The notes below the pieces were generated by a model. It was not told the origin of the DNA. It did no database searches and saw only the letters and a program-made list of their open reading frames with translations. Both the position numbers and the translations under genes were made by a program. Below, one piece after another: positions 43,218 to 55,179 of a DNA stretch of 64,000 nucleotides; position 1 is the stretch's first letter; the number at the start of each line of letters is the position of its first letter. The stretch is from assembly GCA_032433765.1 (NCBI GenBank), contig JAVIAB010000051.1, positions 145,224,068-145,288,067 of the forward strand. Direction: 5' to 3'. Source of the stretch: Megaustenia siamemsis (taxonomy: Eukaryota > Mollusca > Gastropoda > Stylommatophora > Ariophantidae).

Positions 43218-43454
43218 CATGATTGAGAGTAAAACAAAAAAAAGTAAAGTACCCCCGTCACGCCAAGTGGCGTATAAGGAATATGGTGTTAGTGACCATA
43301 AATTGTACAGACCTTCAGCACATGATTTTTGAGGTAATGTGGTCGGTATTACGCCCGTGCCGCTTTACTTTCCCAGAAAAATCCGGTACCCATTTAAAGC
43401 TGGGTGAACCCGGAAGCCGTCGGTTGGGATCGAACCCTACCATGATTGAGAGTA
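43218..43454 (-). mobile_element. SINE-1 copy (43232-43440), 5'-truncated, perfect 14-bp target duplication
   Basis: CATGATTGAGAGTA at 43218-43231 and 43441-43454 is identical. The insert carries the SINE-1 body and the T-arm/box-B part (GGGATCGAACCCTAC on the plus strand) but lacks the box-A half. The perfect duplication suggests a recent insertion. Confidence 0.92.
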
Positions 43455-43474
43455 GCCAATGGTAATTAACAATG

Positions 43475-43557
43475 ATGGTGATCAGTAGTAGTAGTAGAAC
43501 TATAACAACTGTTATTACTTCTACTACTACATCAAAAACTGTAATATTAGTAGTAAC

Positions 43558-43610
<53 letters not shown>

Positions 43611-43930
43611 AAGCAATAACTGCAGTAGTAGAAGTAATAACAGTAGTAGCAGTAGTAGAAGTAGTAGTTGTAATTACAGTAGTAGTAGGTCTGGTGGTAA
43701 CAGTTGCAGTTGTAACAGTAGTGGTCACTACTTAACAGTAGTAACAGAAGTAATAGTAGTAATAGCAGCCGCAGTGGTAGTAATAGTAGTAGCAGTAACA
43801 GCAGTAGTAGCCTGCAATATTAGTAGCAGTTGTTGTAGTACAATAGTAATAGTAACTATAATAGTAATAGTAGTAGTTGTAACAGTAGCAGTAATATTAG
43901 TAACACCTTTAGTACAAGTGGTAACATGTA
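43475..43930. repeat. Imperfect (AGT)n trinucleotide tract
   Basis: The pure core at about 43557-43611 is flanked by interrupted AGTAGC/AGTAAC variants. Long Val- or Thr-rich frames on both strands are products of the repeat. Confidence 0.93.
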
Positions 43931-43949
43931 TCAGTAGGCTACGCCTACA

Positions 43950-44195
43950 TATATGGGAAGAAACAGCCATCATTTTTGGCCACGTAATGAGAAGAGAACA
44001 ACCGAAATATATTGTAACATCTTGGAAAATATAACGAAGAGATAGAGGGAAGCAAAGAGAAAAGATACCAGACAACTTAAGAGAATGGCTTGGCAGGAGA
44101 ACAACAATAGACATGATAAATAACTGTCGAAATCGAAAGTTGTGGAGTGACATGATCACCTACGCCAACAGGCCCGGTACTTGATGATGATGATG
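43950..44195 (+). pseudogene. LINE-A 3' end, 5'-truncated
   Basis: Starts in the IRKKQSSFFGHVMRREQ region and runs through SLREWLGRRTTIDMINNCRN-like codons to AGGCCCGGTACTTGATGATG. It abuts the AGT tract. Confidence 0.83.
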
Positions 44196-44404
44196 CCAAT
44201 ATAACTATCATCAACTGGCACAGTCCTCTGTGGGTAAAGGTCAGCTCTCATCCTGTGAGTCAACAAACCAAATCTAGAAGTAAACTCAATTCAGACGCGC
44301 TGATTCATGCCTCAGAAACCAGAGCTAAAACCAATTTCTGGTGAGAGAAAATCTTCAGATTCCGTGAGCCGATACTGTCATGATCAGGATGTAGATCTGA
44401 CACC

Positions 44405-44588
44405 GCTTGGGAGTGAAGTCTGGTCTATAGTTAAAAAAAAGATAACATAAGATCTGGAGATACTTTGGGAGTGAAGTCTGGTCTATAGTTAAAAAAAAAG
44501 ATAACATAAGATCTGGAGATACTTTGGGAGTGAAGTCTGGTCTATAGTTAAAAAAAAGATAACATAAGATCTGGAGATACTTTGCATT
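44405..44588. repeat. 60-62-bp tandem repeat, three copies
   Basis: TTGGGAGTGAAGTCTGGTCT followed by TATAGTT, an A-run and GATAACATAAGATCTGGAG; only the A-run length differs. Confidence 0.93.
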
Positions 44589-44839
44589 GAGAAGGTGCGT
44601 AGGTAATCATCCTTTCTGGGAACAGATTTAGAAATTTAAGATTAGATGTGCGCAGGAAAATAGAAAACGTATTTTAGATTATTGGAAAAGGTGAAGTTAA
44701 AAAATAGAGTGAAATAAAAGTGGAGATAAATACGTGAAAATATGTCATAAAAATTAACTCTTTGTTTACGTTGAGATTATTTATCAGACGTTTATCGATT
44801 CACACAAATCACAAATATCTAAACGTTTGATAACTGAAT

Positions 44840-45022
44840 ATATGTGTGTGTCTGTGTGTGTGTGTGTATGTGTCTGTGTGTGTGTGTCTGTGTGTGTGTC
44901 TATGTGTCTGTGTGTCTGTGTGTGTGTGTCTGTGTGTGTGTGTGTCTGTGTGTGTGTGTGTCTGTGTGTGTGTGTGTGTCTGTGTGTGTGTCTGTGTGTG
45001 TCTGTGTATGTGTCTGTGTGCC
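44840..45022. repeat. TG-rich microsatellite with TGTGTCTG steps
   Basis: (TG)n interrupted by TC and TA dinucleotides. Cys/Val or His/Thr frames are chance products. Confidence 0.96.
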
Positions 45023-45209
45023 ATTTAAGTAAATTGAGTGCTGTCTAAACACTATAATGTTTTGAGAACCAACAAGATATTTCGACGTCTAGTGAGTTAC
45101 TAAATGAGAAGAGATTGTATCGAGTCAATAATTTATTTGTTGGTCAATAAAGAAAATATTTAGATTTTTGGCAAATCATCAAATAGACGCTTAGCAGCTG
45201 ACCACAAAT

Positions 45210-45583
45210 TTAGATGTTTGGGGGGTTTTCAAGGCATCTAGACGTTTGGGGAATCATCAAGACATTTAGACGTTTGGGGAATCATCAAGACATTTAGACG
45301 TTTGGGGAATCATCAAGACATTTAGACGTTTGGGGAATCATCAAGACATTTAGACGTTTGGGGAATCATCAAGACATTTAGACGTTTGGGGAATCATCAA
45401 TACATCAAGACATTTGGGGAATCATCAAGACATTTAGACGTTTGGGGAATCATCAAGACATTTAGACGTTTGGGGAATCATCAAGACATTTAGACGTTTG
45501 GGGAATCATCAAGACATTTAGACGTTTGGGGAATCATCAAGACATTTAGACGTTTGGGGAATCATCAAGATATTTCGACGTTC
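45210..45583. repeat. 28-bp minisatellite, about 13 copies
   Basis: AGACATTTAGACGTTTGGGG plus AATCATCA. One copy near 45400 is rearranged (ATACATCAAGACATTTGG). Confidence 0.95.
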
Positions 45584-46038
45584 AGCAACCAATCAACAAA
45601 TTATTTAGATTTCCCTAAATAAGCACGATTTAAAAGTTAAATGTTGCAATACAATTACTTGGGAAGCTGTAGAAGCCAGATTCTTCTTGAAAGGCCGTCT
45701 CCGTTGTATCAGGTAAATATATCCCCAAAAATCCACAATTATTAAACAATCGTTTACAAAACAGAACTACGAAGACTGTACAATTTACATGATAATATAT
45801 TTTAGCACTGATAAATATAGTCTCTGTAGACTTAGTTACCATAAATCAACTTGACAATTTGCGTTGAGTAATTATTGATTAAGCAGCAGATAAAATTTTA
45901 CAGCCACATAATAGGATAGAAAGATAAAGCTACGGCACAACAGGCCTTTTACACAAATTATGAGAACAATAAATCCAAGGACAGACAATAAAAAAAAAGG
46001 ATTGATGACAAAATTCCAAACACTTGGATAAAATAGCA
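45584..46038. other. Unannotated interval
   Basis: No supported feature was seen. Confidence 0.45.
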
Positions 46039-46043
46039 GGAGA

Positions 46044-46122
46044 GGCCAACAGAGGAATAAAGGCCTTAAATGATGTCTCCTGGACAGAGGAATAAAGGCC
46101 TTAAATGATGTCTCCTGGACGT
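46044..46122. repeat. 38-bp direct repeat, two copies
   Basis: ACAGAGGAATAAAGGCCTTA and AATGATGTCTCCTGG occur twice back to back. Confidence 0.88.
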
Positions 46123-46194
46123 GAAAAGTTGATGCGGAAGTAAAGAAGACGACAAATTGATTAAAATAGGAATCTTTGAGCTGATATACTCAGT

Positions 46195-47212
46195 AGTAGC
46201 TTTGTTTTTAATGACTGGATGGTTTGGGTTCAATTCTTTTTTAATGACTTGGTGGTTAGGTCCAGTTCTTTTCAAATAACTTTAAGGTTGGATTCAGTTC
46301 TTTTTTAATGACTTTATGATTCAGTTCTGTTCTTCTTTACTGATTTTATGGTTGAGTTCAGTTCTTTTTTAATGACTTGATGGTTGAGTTCAGTTCTTTT
46401 TTAATGACTTGATGGTTGAGTTCAGTTCTTTTTAATGACTTGATGATTGAGTTCAGTTCTTTTTAATGACTTTATGATTGAGTTCAGTTCTTTTTAATGA
46501 CTTTATGGTTGAGTTCAGTTCTTTTTAATGACTTTATGATTGAGTTCAGTTCTTTTTAATGATTTTATGATTGAGTTCAGTTCTTTCTTAATGACTTTAT
46601 GATTGAGTTCAGTTCTTTCTTAATGACTTGATGATTGAGTTCAGTTCTTTCTTAATGATTTTATGTTTGAGTTCAGTTCTTTCTTAATGACTTTATGATT
46701 GAGTTCAGTTCTTTCTTAATGACTTTATGATTGAGTTCAGTTCTTTCTTAATGACTTTATTATTGAGTTCAGTTCTTTCTTAATGACTTTATGATTGAGT
46801 TCAGTTCTTTTTTTAGTGACTTGATGATTGAGTTCAGTTATTTTTTAATGACTTTATGATTGAGTTCAGTTATTTTTTAATGACTTGATGGTTGTGTTCA
46901 GTTATTTTTTAATGACTTCATGGTTGTGTTCAGTTATTTTTTAATGACTTTATGATTGAGTTCAGTTATTTTTTAATGGCTTTATGGTTGTGTTCAGTTA
47001 TTTTTTAATGACTTTATGATTGAGTTCAGTTATTTTTTAATGACTTTATGGTTGTGTTCAGTTATTTTTTAATTACTTTATGATTGAGTTCAGTTATTTT
47101 TTAATGACTTCATGGTTGTGTTCAGTTATTTTTTAATGACTTTATTATTGAGTTCAGTTATTTTTTAATGACTTTATGGTTGTGTTCAGTTCCTTTTTAC
47201 TGACCTTATGAT
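46195..47212. repeat. 29-31-bp minisatellite, about 34 copies
   Basis: GTTCAGTTCTTTTTTAATGA plus CTTTATGATTGA. Left copies have TTCTTTTT, the middle TTCTTTCTT and the right TTATTTTTT, so variants are blocked along the array. Confidence 0.94.
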
Positions 47213-48225
47213 TATGACTTGATGTTTGGATTCAACTATAAAACTTTGAGAATGTTTTTTTCTGACCGACATAGCTTTATGTGTTCACTTTGTTTACTAG
47301 TAAATACATAGATAGTTTTGTTTCGGGGATAGGCGTCGTAGGGCGGCCAGGCATGCTACTGTCCACCACATCGCCCATAAATGCACCCACGATCGTGGAG
47401 TAAGTAAAGACTCTAACATCGAAATATTTTACCCCAGATTTCTGAAAGTCTGAAAGGTATTTTTTTTATATTTTACTCAGAGTTAATGGAGTAATTCTGA
47501 AGAAACTGCCCGAAGACAGTAAAACTTTATAAAACGTGTATGTTGCTGTCAATCGTTTAAACTGTCTCTATTTGTGTTTTGTGTATATCAATGATTATTT
47601 CCAATAATTATATCAAACATATTTTGACACAATACTAAACATTATTTTTTACTGTAAAGTAAGATCTACTACTAAATTTAATAGTTCACTTTTTGTACTG
47701 GGCCCTTGTTCTCTCCTCGGAAAATGCAAAAGTGCTTATGGGAGACGAGCGTTATATAAACAATTTAAATCCCAAGAGATGATACTGATTCATTGTCCTA
47801 CAAATCCATTCATTAAAATGTTGGGGTTAGAGAAATATTTTAGAGCAAACATGGTTTCAGGGCTTGAATTGTAAGAATAAGAGGACACTATGAAGTCATG
47901 CTGAATCATGTTTTGAAGAAACGATTTTGAATGGAACTACAATGTGAGACTTTGGAAACATTCAAGGCATGATGTAAAATAATTAATAAAAGGCGAATGA
48001 GAAATATCGTTAACATATCGAGTTATTGTTACTATCGGAATGTATTCAATCACTTAACAGCTGGAATTATCAGTATGAGTACGGTTCATACAGTAATTGA
48101 GTTACTATGGTAACCAACATGTTAACAACCATCGAGCTACTATAACCATGGTTTTAGCCACAGCTGGAGTTATTTATATGCAAATGATCATTTAACTCTT
48201 GGAACACTGCAAGCTAATAATTATC
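47213..48225. other. Unannotated interval
   Basis: No gene, repeat or RNA feature is supported. Confidence 0.5.
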
Positions 48226-48227
48226 CA

Positions 48228-48690
48228 TTAAGTTACTGGACATTAGCATCTACGTAAACATCAAGTTACTAGACATTAGCATCTACGTAAACATCAAGTT
48301 ACTAGACATTAGCATCTACGTAAACATCAAGTTACTAGACATTAGCATCTACGTAAACATCAAGTTACTAGACATTAGCATCTACGTAAACATCAAGTTA
48401 CTAGACATTAGCATCTACGTAAAAATCAAGTTACTAGACATTAGCATCTACGTAAACATCAAGTTACTAGACATTAGCATCTACGTAACCATCAAGTTAC
48501 TAGACATTAGCATCTACATAAACATCAAGTTACTAGACATTAGCATCTACGTAAACATCAAGTTACTAGACATTAGCATCTACGTAAACATCAAGTTACT
48601 AGACATTAGCATCTACGTAAACATCAAGTTACTAGACATTAGCATCTACGTAAACATCAAGTTACTGGACATTAGTAGCTATGTAAACAT
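48228..48690. repeat. 33-bp minisatellite, 14 copies
   Basis: GTTACTAGACATTAGCATCT plus ACGTAAACATCAA, with very few mismatches, suggesting recent expansion. Confidence 0.96.
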
Positions 48691-48955
48691 CAAGTTACCG
48701 GGACTATTACCGTCCATGTAGCTACCGAGCTACAACTCGACCATTACCGTCCATGTAGCAATCGAGCTAAAATTCGACCAATGCCGTGCATTTAGACACC
48801 GAGATATAACTTGACCATTACCGTGCATTTAGACACCGAGATATAACTCGACCATTACCGTGCATTTAGACACCGTGATATAACTCGACCATTACCGTGC
48901 ATTTAGACACCGAGGTATAACTCGACCATTACCGTGTCATCGAGCTATCGAACTA
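48691..48955. repeat. 37-bp minisatellite, about 7 diverged copies
   Basis: ACCATTACCGTGCATTTAGA with CACCGAGATATAACTCG. It adjoins the 33-bp array, and the left copies are more diverged. Confidence 0.9.
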
Positions 48956-49084
48956 ATGGACCTGTTACTGTGTACTTGGTAATCGAGTCTTTTATGGTAA
49001 TCAAACAAAGATTTATTTTTAACAACAATCACAAAATGTAACTTATGATAACAGTCACTGATAAATCTCATAAAGGTCAAGTAC

Positions 49085-49396
49085 AGACTTGAATCGGAGT
49101 CTTAACACACGAGTTTTCCCCAATTTGAGCTCGGCCGCCTATCGAGTTGTGTTCGGAGACTTCTGGATAATGTCGCTTCAAGCATCGAAACTCACGATGC
49201 GAGGCGGCATTCCTCACCTTGTTAGAGTAATACCCTGGTCTCATTTCTGCCAACGGCTGGGTCGACCTCGGAGGTATATATTTTTCCAACCACGAGTACA
49301 ACTCACACTGCTTCCAGCGGGAATCGAACACGGGTTGCACGAATGTTGGTGGCCAAATCGGGTGGTTTTCCCAACTAGGCTATCGCCCCCCCCCCC
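49085..49396 (-). mobile_element. SINE-2 copy with tRNA-like head
   Basis: Read on the minus strand: after a G-run, GGCGATAGCCTAGTTGGGAA (box-A-like), then CCCGTGTTCGATTCCCGC (box B), then the body with GAGTTTCGATGCTTGAAGCG and TCCAGAAGTCTCCGAACAC shared with 16205-16545. No coding function. Confidence 0.8.
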
Positions 49397-50309
49397 CTAA
49401 ATCCATGTGATAACTTAATTAGCCCATAGGGCAATGTTCTTGATTGTGTTAGTGTATTGTCCAAGAGTTATTTCACTACTTGCCTCACTAACCACAACGG
49501 TCTCATCAGAAAGCACAAATTCCACAGCATTCGTGAAGATCGCCTTATTAAGCTTTCCAAGTCTTTGTTTAAAAAAAAGATAGAACATTGAGAAGATAGT
49601 GAGCACGGGTAGTTGAGTTAGCGTAACTTATATTCTTCCATTTGTAGCATAAATATTTGCAATTGCGACCGGATAGCAGGAATTTACAAAAGATAGCACA
49701 ATAGGATAACTAAAACGATGTGATATCTAACAAATTAACTCTACACTGTGATAACAATCACATATACACCAGAATGTTTCTCTTGGCAGCACAAATAAAT
49801 TAAATTATGATAAGAATCTTACAATTTCCCCTTCTGATAACGAGCATAAGATAACATTAGTTAATGCTAACAGCCACAGATTACGCTTCTGTAATCTACC
49901 TCTACAAATCATTAACATTCTTTCCTCTAGCACTTTCATGTTACCCAAACAATCTCCTGCTCTATTTTATTACCACCTCTCCCCTGCTATGATCAAGGAA
50001 AAGAACGAACGTAAACAACAAACACATTTTTGGAAAAAGAAAAATGACTATGATGCCGCGTCGTGGCTGTGTTGCTAGTAACATTTGACCCGGAAGTGAA
50101 ACAAACAACACAAATGGGTTCCCATTAACTGAAAACTAACAACTAATGTTAATATAATTTTGTGCATTTTACACACACACACAAAATTCAAGTCAAAATT
50201 ATATGACAAAAGTATCGCCTTACACGCATATTTATGAGAGGAAAGAGCAGCGAAAAAGTAAACTGGCCCATTAATTGTCAATATTTTGCTCGATAATATT
50301 GTACTAACC
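49397..50309. other. Unannotated interval
   Basis: Minus-strand open stretches (49415-49606, 50075-50389) show no recognisable domain. Nothing else is supported. Confidence 0.5.
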
Positions 50310-50655
50310 ACTAATATCTTCAGTAATAAAGAAAAGACGATGGCCAAATGTTGGACAAGTGATGAGAAGAGATAATAACCGAAAAGCAAACCCTCATATG
50401 GGAAACAACAGGTAAGAGAAAAAGAGGAAGACCCAGGGAGACACTGAGAAGAACATTGATGCGAGAGACAAGAGCAGCAGGAATCGGCTCCCTCAATGAG
50501 ATAGAGCTGCTTGCACAGAACAGAGACAAATGGCGAGATTTGATAAAATATCTTTAAAAGAAAACTGCTAGAACAAAAATTCAGATAGGAGAAGGTGTAT
50601 TTTGGTCTAAGCCCTATGGGCCGGCTACGGCTCGAAAGGTCAATAGATAGAATAT
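50310..50655 (+). pseudogene. LINE-E 3' end, longer copy
   Basis: Plus-strand frames give KKRRWPNVGQVMRRDN, then ETTGKRKRGRPRETLRRTLM, RETRAAGIGSLNEIELLAQN and RDKWRDLIKYL. This is the conserved LINE tail: W..GHVxRR followed by GKRxRGRPxxTxRR. The 3' trailer (GCCGGCTACGGCTCGAAAGG, GTCAATAGATAGA) matches 3940-3995. RT and endonuclease are missing. Confidence 0.83.
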
Positions 50656-50749
50656 TGTACTGTATAAAAGTTTATCATATTTACGTCATTATACCAGTAT
50701 GGGTGGTTCTTAAGTGCTGGCAGATCGTGGATAGGAAGATGTCAATGAC

Positions 50750-50813
50750 TCATAGCTAATTCATCATCATCAAGTACCGGGCCTGCTGGCGTAGGTGATC
50801 ATGTCATAGCTAA
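50750..50813 (-). mobile_element. Ultra-short LINE-A tail (44 bp) with 10-bp target duplication
   Basis: TCATAGCTAA occurs at 50750-50759 and 50804-50813. The 44 bp between are the reverse complement of the last bases of LINE-A (GATCACCTACGCCAGCAGGC, CCGGTACTTGATGATGATGA). Confidence 0.87.
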
Positions 50814-50964
50814 CCAAATAATAGCACCAGAATCGATGAACTAAAACTGGTGAAGACCTTACTTCACTCAGCGAAGTGGTTGTGAAAACTGTCAACAATT
50901 ATTACCAAGCGAGTATAAATCGAGAGGGAATGCTAAAATGTAGTCCGTCACGTATGCCGCGACG

Positions 50965-51330
50965 ATGTCAGAAATGCAACAAAGGTACTCACAAATATAG
51001 CAGTGATGTTAGAAATGCAACAAGGTACTAAAAAATATAGCAATGATGTTAGAAATGCAACAAGGTACTAAAAAATATAGCAGTGATGTTAGAAATGCAA
51101 CAAGGTACTCAAAAATATAGCAATGATGTTAGAAATGCAACAAGGTACTAAAAAATATAGCGGTGGTGGTAGAAATGCAACAAGGTGCTCAAAAATATTG
51201 CGGTGACGTTAGAAATGCAATAGTTTGCACAAACATATTGTGATGATCCCAGGAACGCAATAAGGACTCAAACAAATTTTGATGATGTCAAAAATGCAAC
51301 AAGATACTCATAAATGCTGCGATGATGTCA
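50965..51330. repeat. 40-bp minisatellite, about 9 copies
   Basis: GATGTTAGAAATGCAACAAG plus GTACTAAAAAATATAGC-like, with increasing divergence to the right. Confidence 0.92.
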
Positions 51331-51754
51331 AATGTGTTGCCTTGAAAGGTACAGATATACCAGCTTGCTTGAGAATTGTCCACCAGCAACCAATACCTTA
51401 TTATATATTTAATTTAATAAAATTGATTAAAGTTCATTATGTTCTTCGTGGATCGTAGTGAGACCTGCGTGGGATTTACAAAAAGTGCGTGCACATAAAA
51501 TCGTTACTCCTTTACAGTTATAGGCCAGGATCAAACAGCAACTTTGTAAGCCAAAACGACCTTAATTTAATTTTATTTTATTTTTAGAATTGTAATATTC
51601 ATTTTATACGTGCTTCTTCACATTTTACCTGTGAAATACACATCTAGTGTAGCTGTTGATCGTGAGTGTATCTCATTCCCCTTCTGGCAACCTTTTCATT
51701 ACTGCTTTTGTTTTAAATGTTAAGGCCGCAGCCGTCTTTTTGGTAGCACTTCAA
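51331..51754. other. Unannotated interval
   Basis: Nothing supported. Confidence 0.45.
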
Positions 51755-51756
51755 AG

Positions 51757-52024
51757 TCGGTCGATCGATCGGTCGGTCGGTCGGTCGGTCGGTCGGTCGG
51801 TCGGTCGGTCGGTCGGTCGGTCGGTCGGTCGGTCGGTCGGTCGGTCGGTCGGTCGGTCGGTCGGTCGGTCGGTCGGTCGGTCGGCCGGTCGGTGGGTCGG
51901 TCGGTGGGTCGGTCGGTCGGTCGGTCGGTCGGTCGGTCGATCGGTCCGTCGGTCGTAAGGTCGTAAGGTCGGTCGTAAGGTCGGTCGGTCGGTTGTAAGG
52001 TCGGTCGGTCGTAAGGTCGGTCCA
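51757..52024. repeat. (GGTC)n tetranucleotide array
   Basis: About 45 near-perfect GGTC steps to about 51950, then a GTAAGGTC-interrupted part. The Arg/Ser/Val/Gly or Asp/Arg/Pro/Thr frames are repeat products. Confidence 0.96.
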
Positions 52025-52229
52025 ATAAATTCTGGTTGTATGACACCGTACTATGGGTATTTAAGTGAGAAAAAACAAACAGATAAACTTATTCTCGCCT
52101 CTTTTTTATTGTCCCCGATCGTTTATCACTTCTGAATGGAAATATCGAAATGTTTCTCCTGGTGAACTTGCAATAGTAATCTTTATTTTTGTGATACCTG
52201 CAAGTTCAGATCCATTGAATATAGATATC

Positions 52230-52700
52230 ATCATCAGGTCGCATTTCCTTTACAGACAGTTGCAATCATCAGAGCCAGTCGGAAAGAATCTCTGTCTCTA
52301 GTGAGATCTCCTATTTCTTCTGCTGTCTCCTTTCATTAAAGTCTCCTTCATGTCTTGAAACCACCTCCTTCTTGGTCTGCCCTTGGTACGTTGCCCAGGA
52401 ATCACGCCCTCATTTATTGTTCTTTCCAGCTTGTTGTGACTTTTGACGTGGCCATATTATTTTAATTTCCTCTGTAGAATGGTGTCTATGAGCCAGTTCT
52501 TTTAAATGTTTGAATCTTTTAGTTTGTTTTCATTGCCCATTTTCATTATCCAAGGTATCTTAGGAATTTTTTTAACATAATTTTATTTTGAATTAATCAA
52601 TTTTCTTCCTTTCTGGTTGTGAAATTGTCCATAATTCACAACCGTATGTTGCTATCGAGAAGATGCATGTCCTCAATAATTTTAATGTTACTGTCTTGTT
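52230..52700 (-). pseudogene. LINE-F 3' end, degraded
   Basis: The minus strand gives a YGHVKSHNKLERTIN-like segment and a clear GQRTKGRPRRRWFQDMKETL, the Arg-rich LINE tail. It ends near a CATCATCAGG tail at about 52230. The upper half is full of stops. Confidence 0.68.
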
Positions 52701-53817
52701 GGTATTGTTTCACATATTCTTCGTGACATTAAATTTTGTGTTGCTATGCTATTTGTTTCATATATCCAAACATACTAACAGGTGTAAATCATTTCTTACA
52801 ATGACTAACCATAGAACCTATTTTGCGTTTATGATCAGTGTACAGGTGCAAACAGATTCAACAATGACGCTTCTTGTAATGAACTACATCAGCATCTACC
52901 TTGGGCCTAGAACTTTGAACTTTATTCGTCCCAGTAGGATGTTCGCATTCTAAATTGTTCGAAATGCGAATCAGTTTTCTTATTACAAAAAAAAATAGAA
53001 AGTGAATTATTCCGTTCCCAAACCCTAAATAATACAAATTTCGATAAATATAAACATCAAATACAAAAAATTTAATAGCACAGTGAAATGCCATAAATAC
53101 ATTATAAAACGTTAAAACAATACACGAAAAATGTCAATTATTTATAATTAAATGAAAATTGCATTTACTGTAACTTAGTGAGTCGAATCGATAATTAGGT
53201 CACGCTCCAAACCAGGAGAACGCAAATTCGAATCAATAACTATCTTTCTATCTTTACGACATTTTCCTTTGACTGGAGGCTGCTGACTTCAGAGTCTACA
53301 GTTTTAATTTTTGGTTCCTGTGAGAAATGAAACAAAAACTGAGACCCCCAACACTTCGTGGCAACTTTATTGTCCAGTCTTATAAGTGCCTCCGGGCACA
53401 CCCCAGAATTGGGAAAATGCCGTAAAGATAGTTTTAGTGATGGGTGCTGATGTCCCGTGTGGTTGGAAGAAAAGTTCATCTCCTACAAACACACAAATAG
53501 CTGTACTTTTTGTGTTCTCTCTTCAGGATCTTAGCATCTCTAATTGTGGGTTCTGTTTCGTGTCGATGTAATGCCACTAGTTGATGCGCGCAGGGTGCTC
53601 TTTTAATTTATTGACAAGGCGGGTCGTAATGGCTTTCTTACCATTGCCAGTTTTTGCTGGAGAAATTGGAGCTCGTCTATCGCAGTCTAGGATGGGAAAC
53701 TACTGGTCCAGCCCAGAGATAATGTAATACTAGGTCTTCTATATCATTAAGAGCCATCGCTACAGGGAGCACGTCGGTCTAAGTATCTGTTAGCCTGTTT
53801 TTACGCATACTCAATAC
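52701..53817. other. Unannotated interval
   Basis: A possible degraded tRNA-like stretch (GGTCACGCTCC ... CAAATTCGAATCA) lies at about 53190-53245 but is too weak to call. No gene was seen. Confidence 0.45.
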
Positions 53818-55133
53818 TCATCATCATCATGTGCCATACCGGTTGGCACAGGCGATCATGTCCTTCCACAATCTTCTATCCACAGTACATCGTATCAGTT
53901 CTGTTGTTGACTGTTTTTCATGCCATGACACCAAGCTATCCAGTATTTTCTCTCTTTGTCGTCCGCGATCTCTCTTTCCTTTTATTTTGCCAGTTGTAAC
54001 CAAGTATTCCAACTTTCCTCTTCTTATGATATGCCCGCAAAAATGTTGATTGTTTCTTTCTGATGTTTTTTAGGAGTTCCCTTTTTGTGTTGGCCTCTTT
54101 GAGAACTTCCTCATTGGTACTTTTAGCTGTCCAGGGAACTTTCAACATTCTTCTGAGAAATCCCATCTCCGTGGCCTCTAATTCGTCTTTTCATTTGTTT
54201 GTCTACTGTCCATGATTCGGTTCCATAGGTCAGAATTGGTTCTATATAGCACTGATGAACTCTCTTTCTCACTTCTATTGACATAGATTTGTTGCATACG
54301 ATATTTTTCATTTTCTGAAATGCTATTCTGACCTGAGCTATTCTGCTTTTTATTTCCGTGTTGCACCTTCCATCTGATGTGATTATTGTGCCCAAGTATT
54401 TGACGCGTTGCACTTGTTTCAGATTTGTCCTATTTATTTTTATGCTGCGTGATGGTGGTGATTGTTTCTTCGATATAACCATTACTTCTGTTTTCTTACT
54501 ATTCAGACTGAGACCTTTCTTGTTGCCTTCTTCTACTATTATGTCTATCATTTCTTGTAGTGCATTCTCTGTCTCTGCTATTAAGACTGTGTCATCCGCA
54601 TATCGCAAATTATTTATGTTGTGACCGTTGACGTCAATTCCATTTTATCTACTATTGATCTCATAATATGTTCGCTGTAAAGTGAAAACACATCCGGCGA
54701 AAGAACACAGCCTTGTCTGACTCCTTGTTTTATATATTGGAGCTGTCCTGTTTGGTTCCTAATTCGTATAGCTGCTGCTGTCTGTTGCCAGTACATGTTT
54801 TTTATGATTCGCAGATCCTTGCCATCAATGTTTAATTGCTCTAGCATATTTATATTTCCACATGCTTTACTTTGTCAAATGCTTTTGTGTAGTCTATAAA
54901 GCACATATATAGATCTTTCTTTACCTATATAGATCTTTCTATCAATGTTCTTAAGATGTATATTGCATTATTGGTGCCTTTTCCTTCCACAAATCCACAT
55001 TGTTCCTCACTTATTTCTGGTTTTATTTGGTTCCTTACACGTCTCATGATGATTCTTAGTCATATTTTCGTCATATTTTAGTCATATTTTAGTCATATTT
55101 TCGTCACATGGCTCATGAGACTAATAGTGCGAT
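53818..55133 (-). pseudogene. LINE-B: RT domain and C-terminal tail
   Basis: From 55133 downwards the minus strand reads MRRVRNQIKPEISEEQCGF (RT motif 1-2), MCFIDYTKAFDKVKHVE-like (motif A; the catalytic D sits in FIDY.KAFD), YIKQGVRQGCVLSPDVFSLY (motif B), MRYADDTVLIAETENALQEM (motif C, catalytic YADD), GLSLNSKKTEVMVIS, VKYLGTIITSDGRC, HQCYIEPILTYGTESWTV, then a frameshifted FLRRMLKVPWTAKSTNEEVL and KQSTTELIRCTVDRRLWKDM. It ends in a CATCATCATCAT tail on the plus strand. The endonuclease is missing, and several frameshifts and an 11-bp repeat insertion (55068-55105) make it inactive. Confidence 0.9.
55068..55105. repeat. 11-bp repeat inside LINE-B RT, about 4 copies
   Basis: CATATTTT(A/C)GT repeated. 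The equivalent part of the LINE-B copy at 61150-61175 has one copy. Confidence 0.85.
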
Positions 55134-55179
55134 TATGTCGGTTCTGTATAAACCCGCAGGCGCCCATTGTTACCTTCTC

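Noticed and set aside
51656..52046. RS- or PTDR-rich frames on both strands
   Set aside because: Simple translation of (GGTC)n.
53190..53245. tRNA-like stretch with CAAATTCGAATCA
   Set aside because: Box A is not recognisable and no second copy was found.
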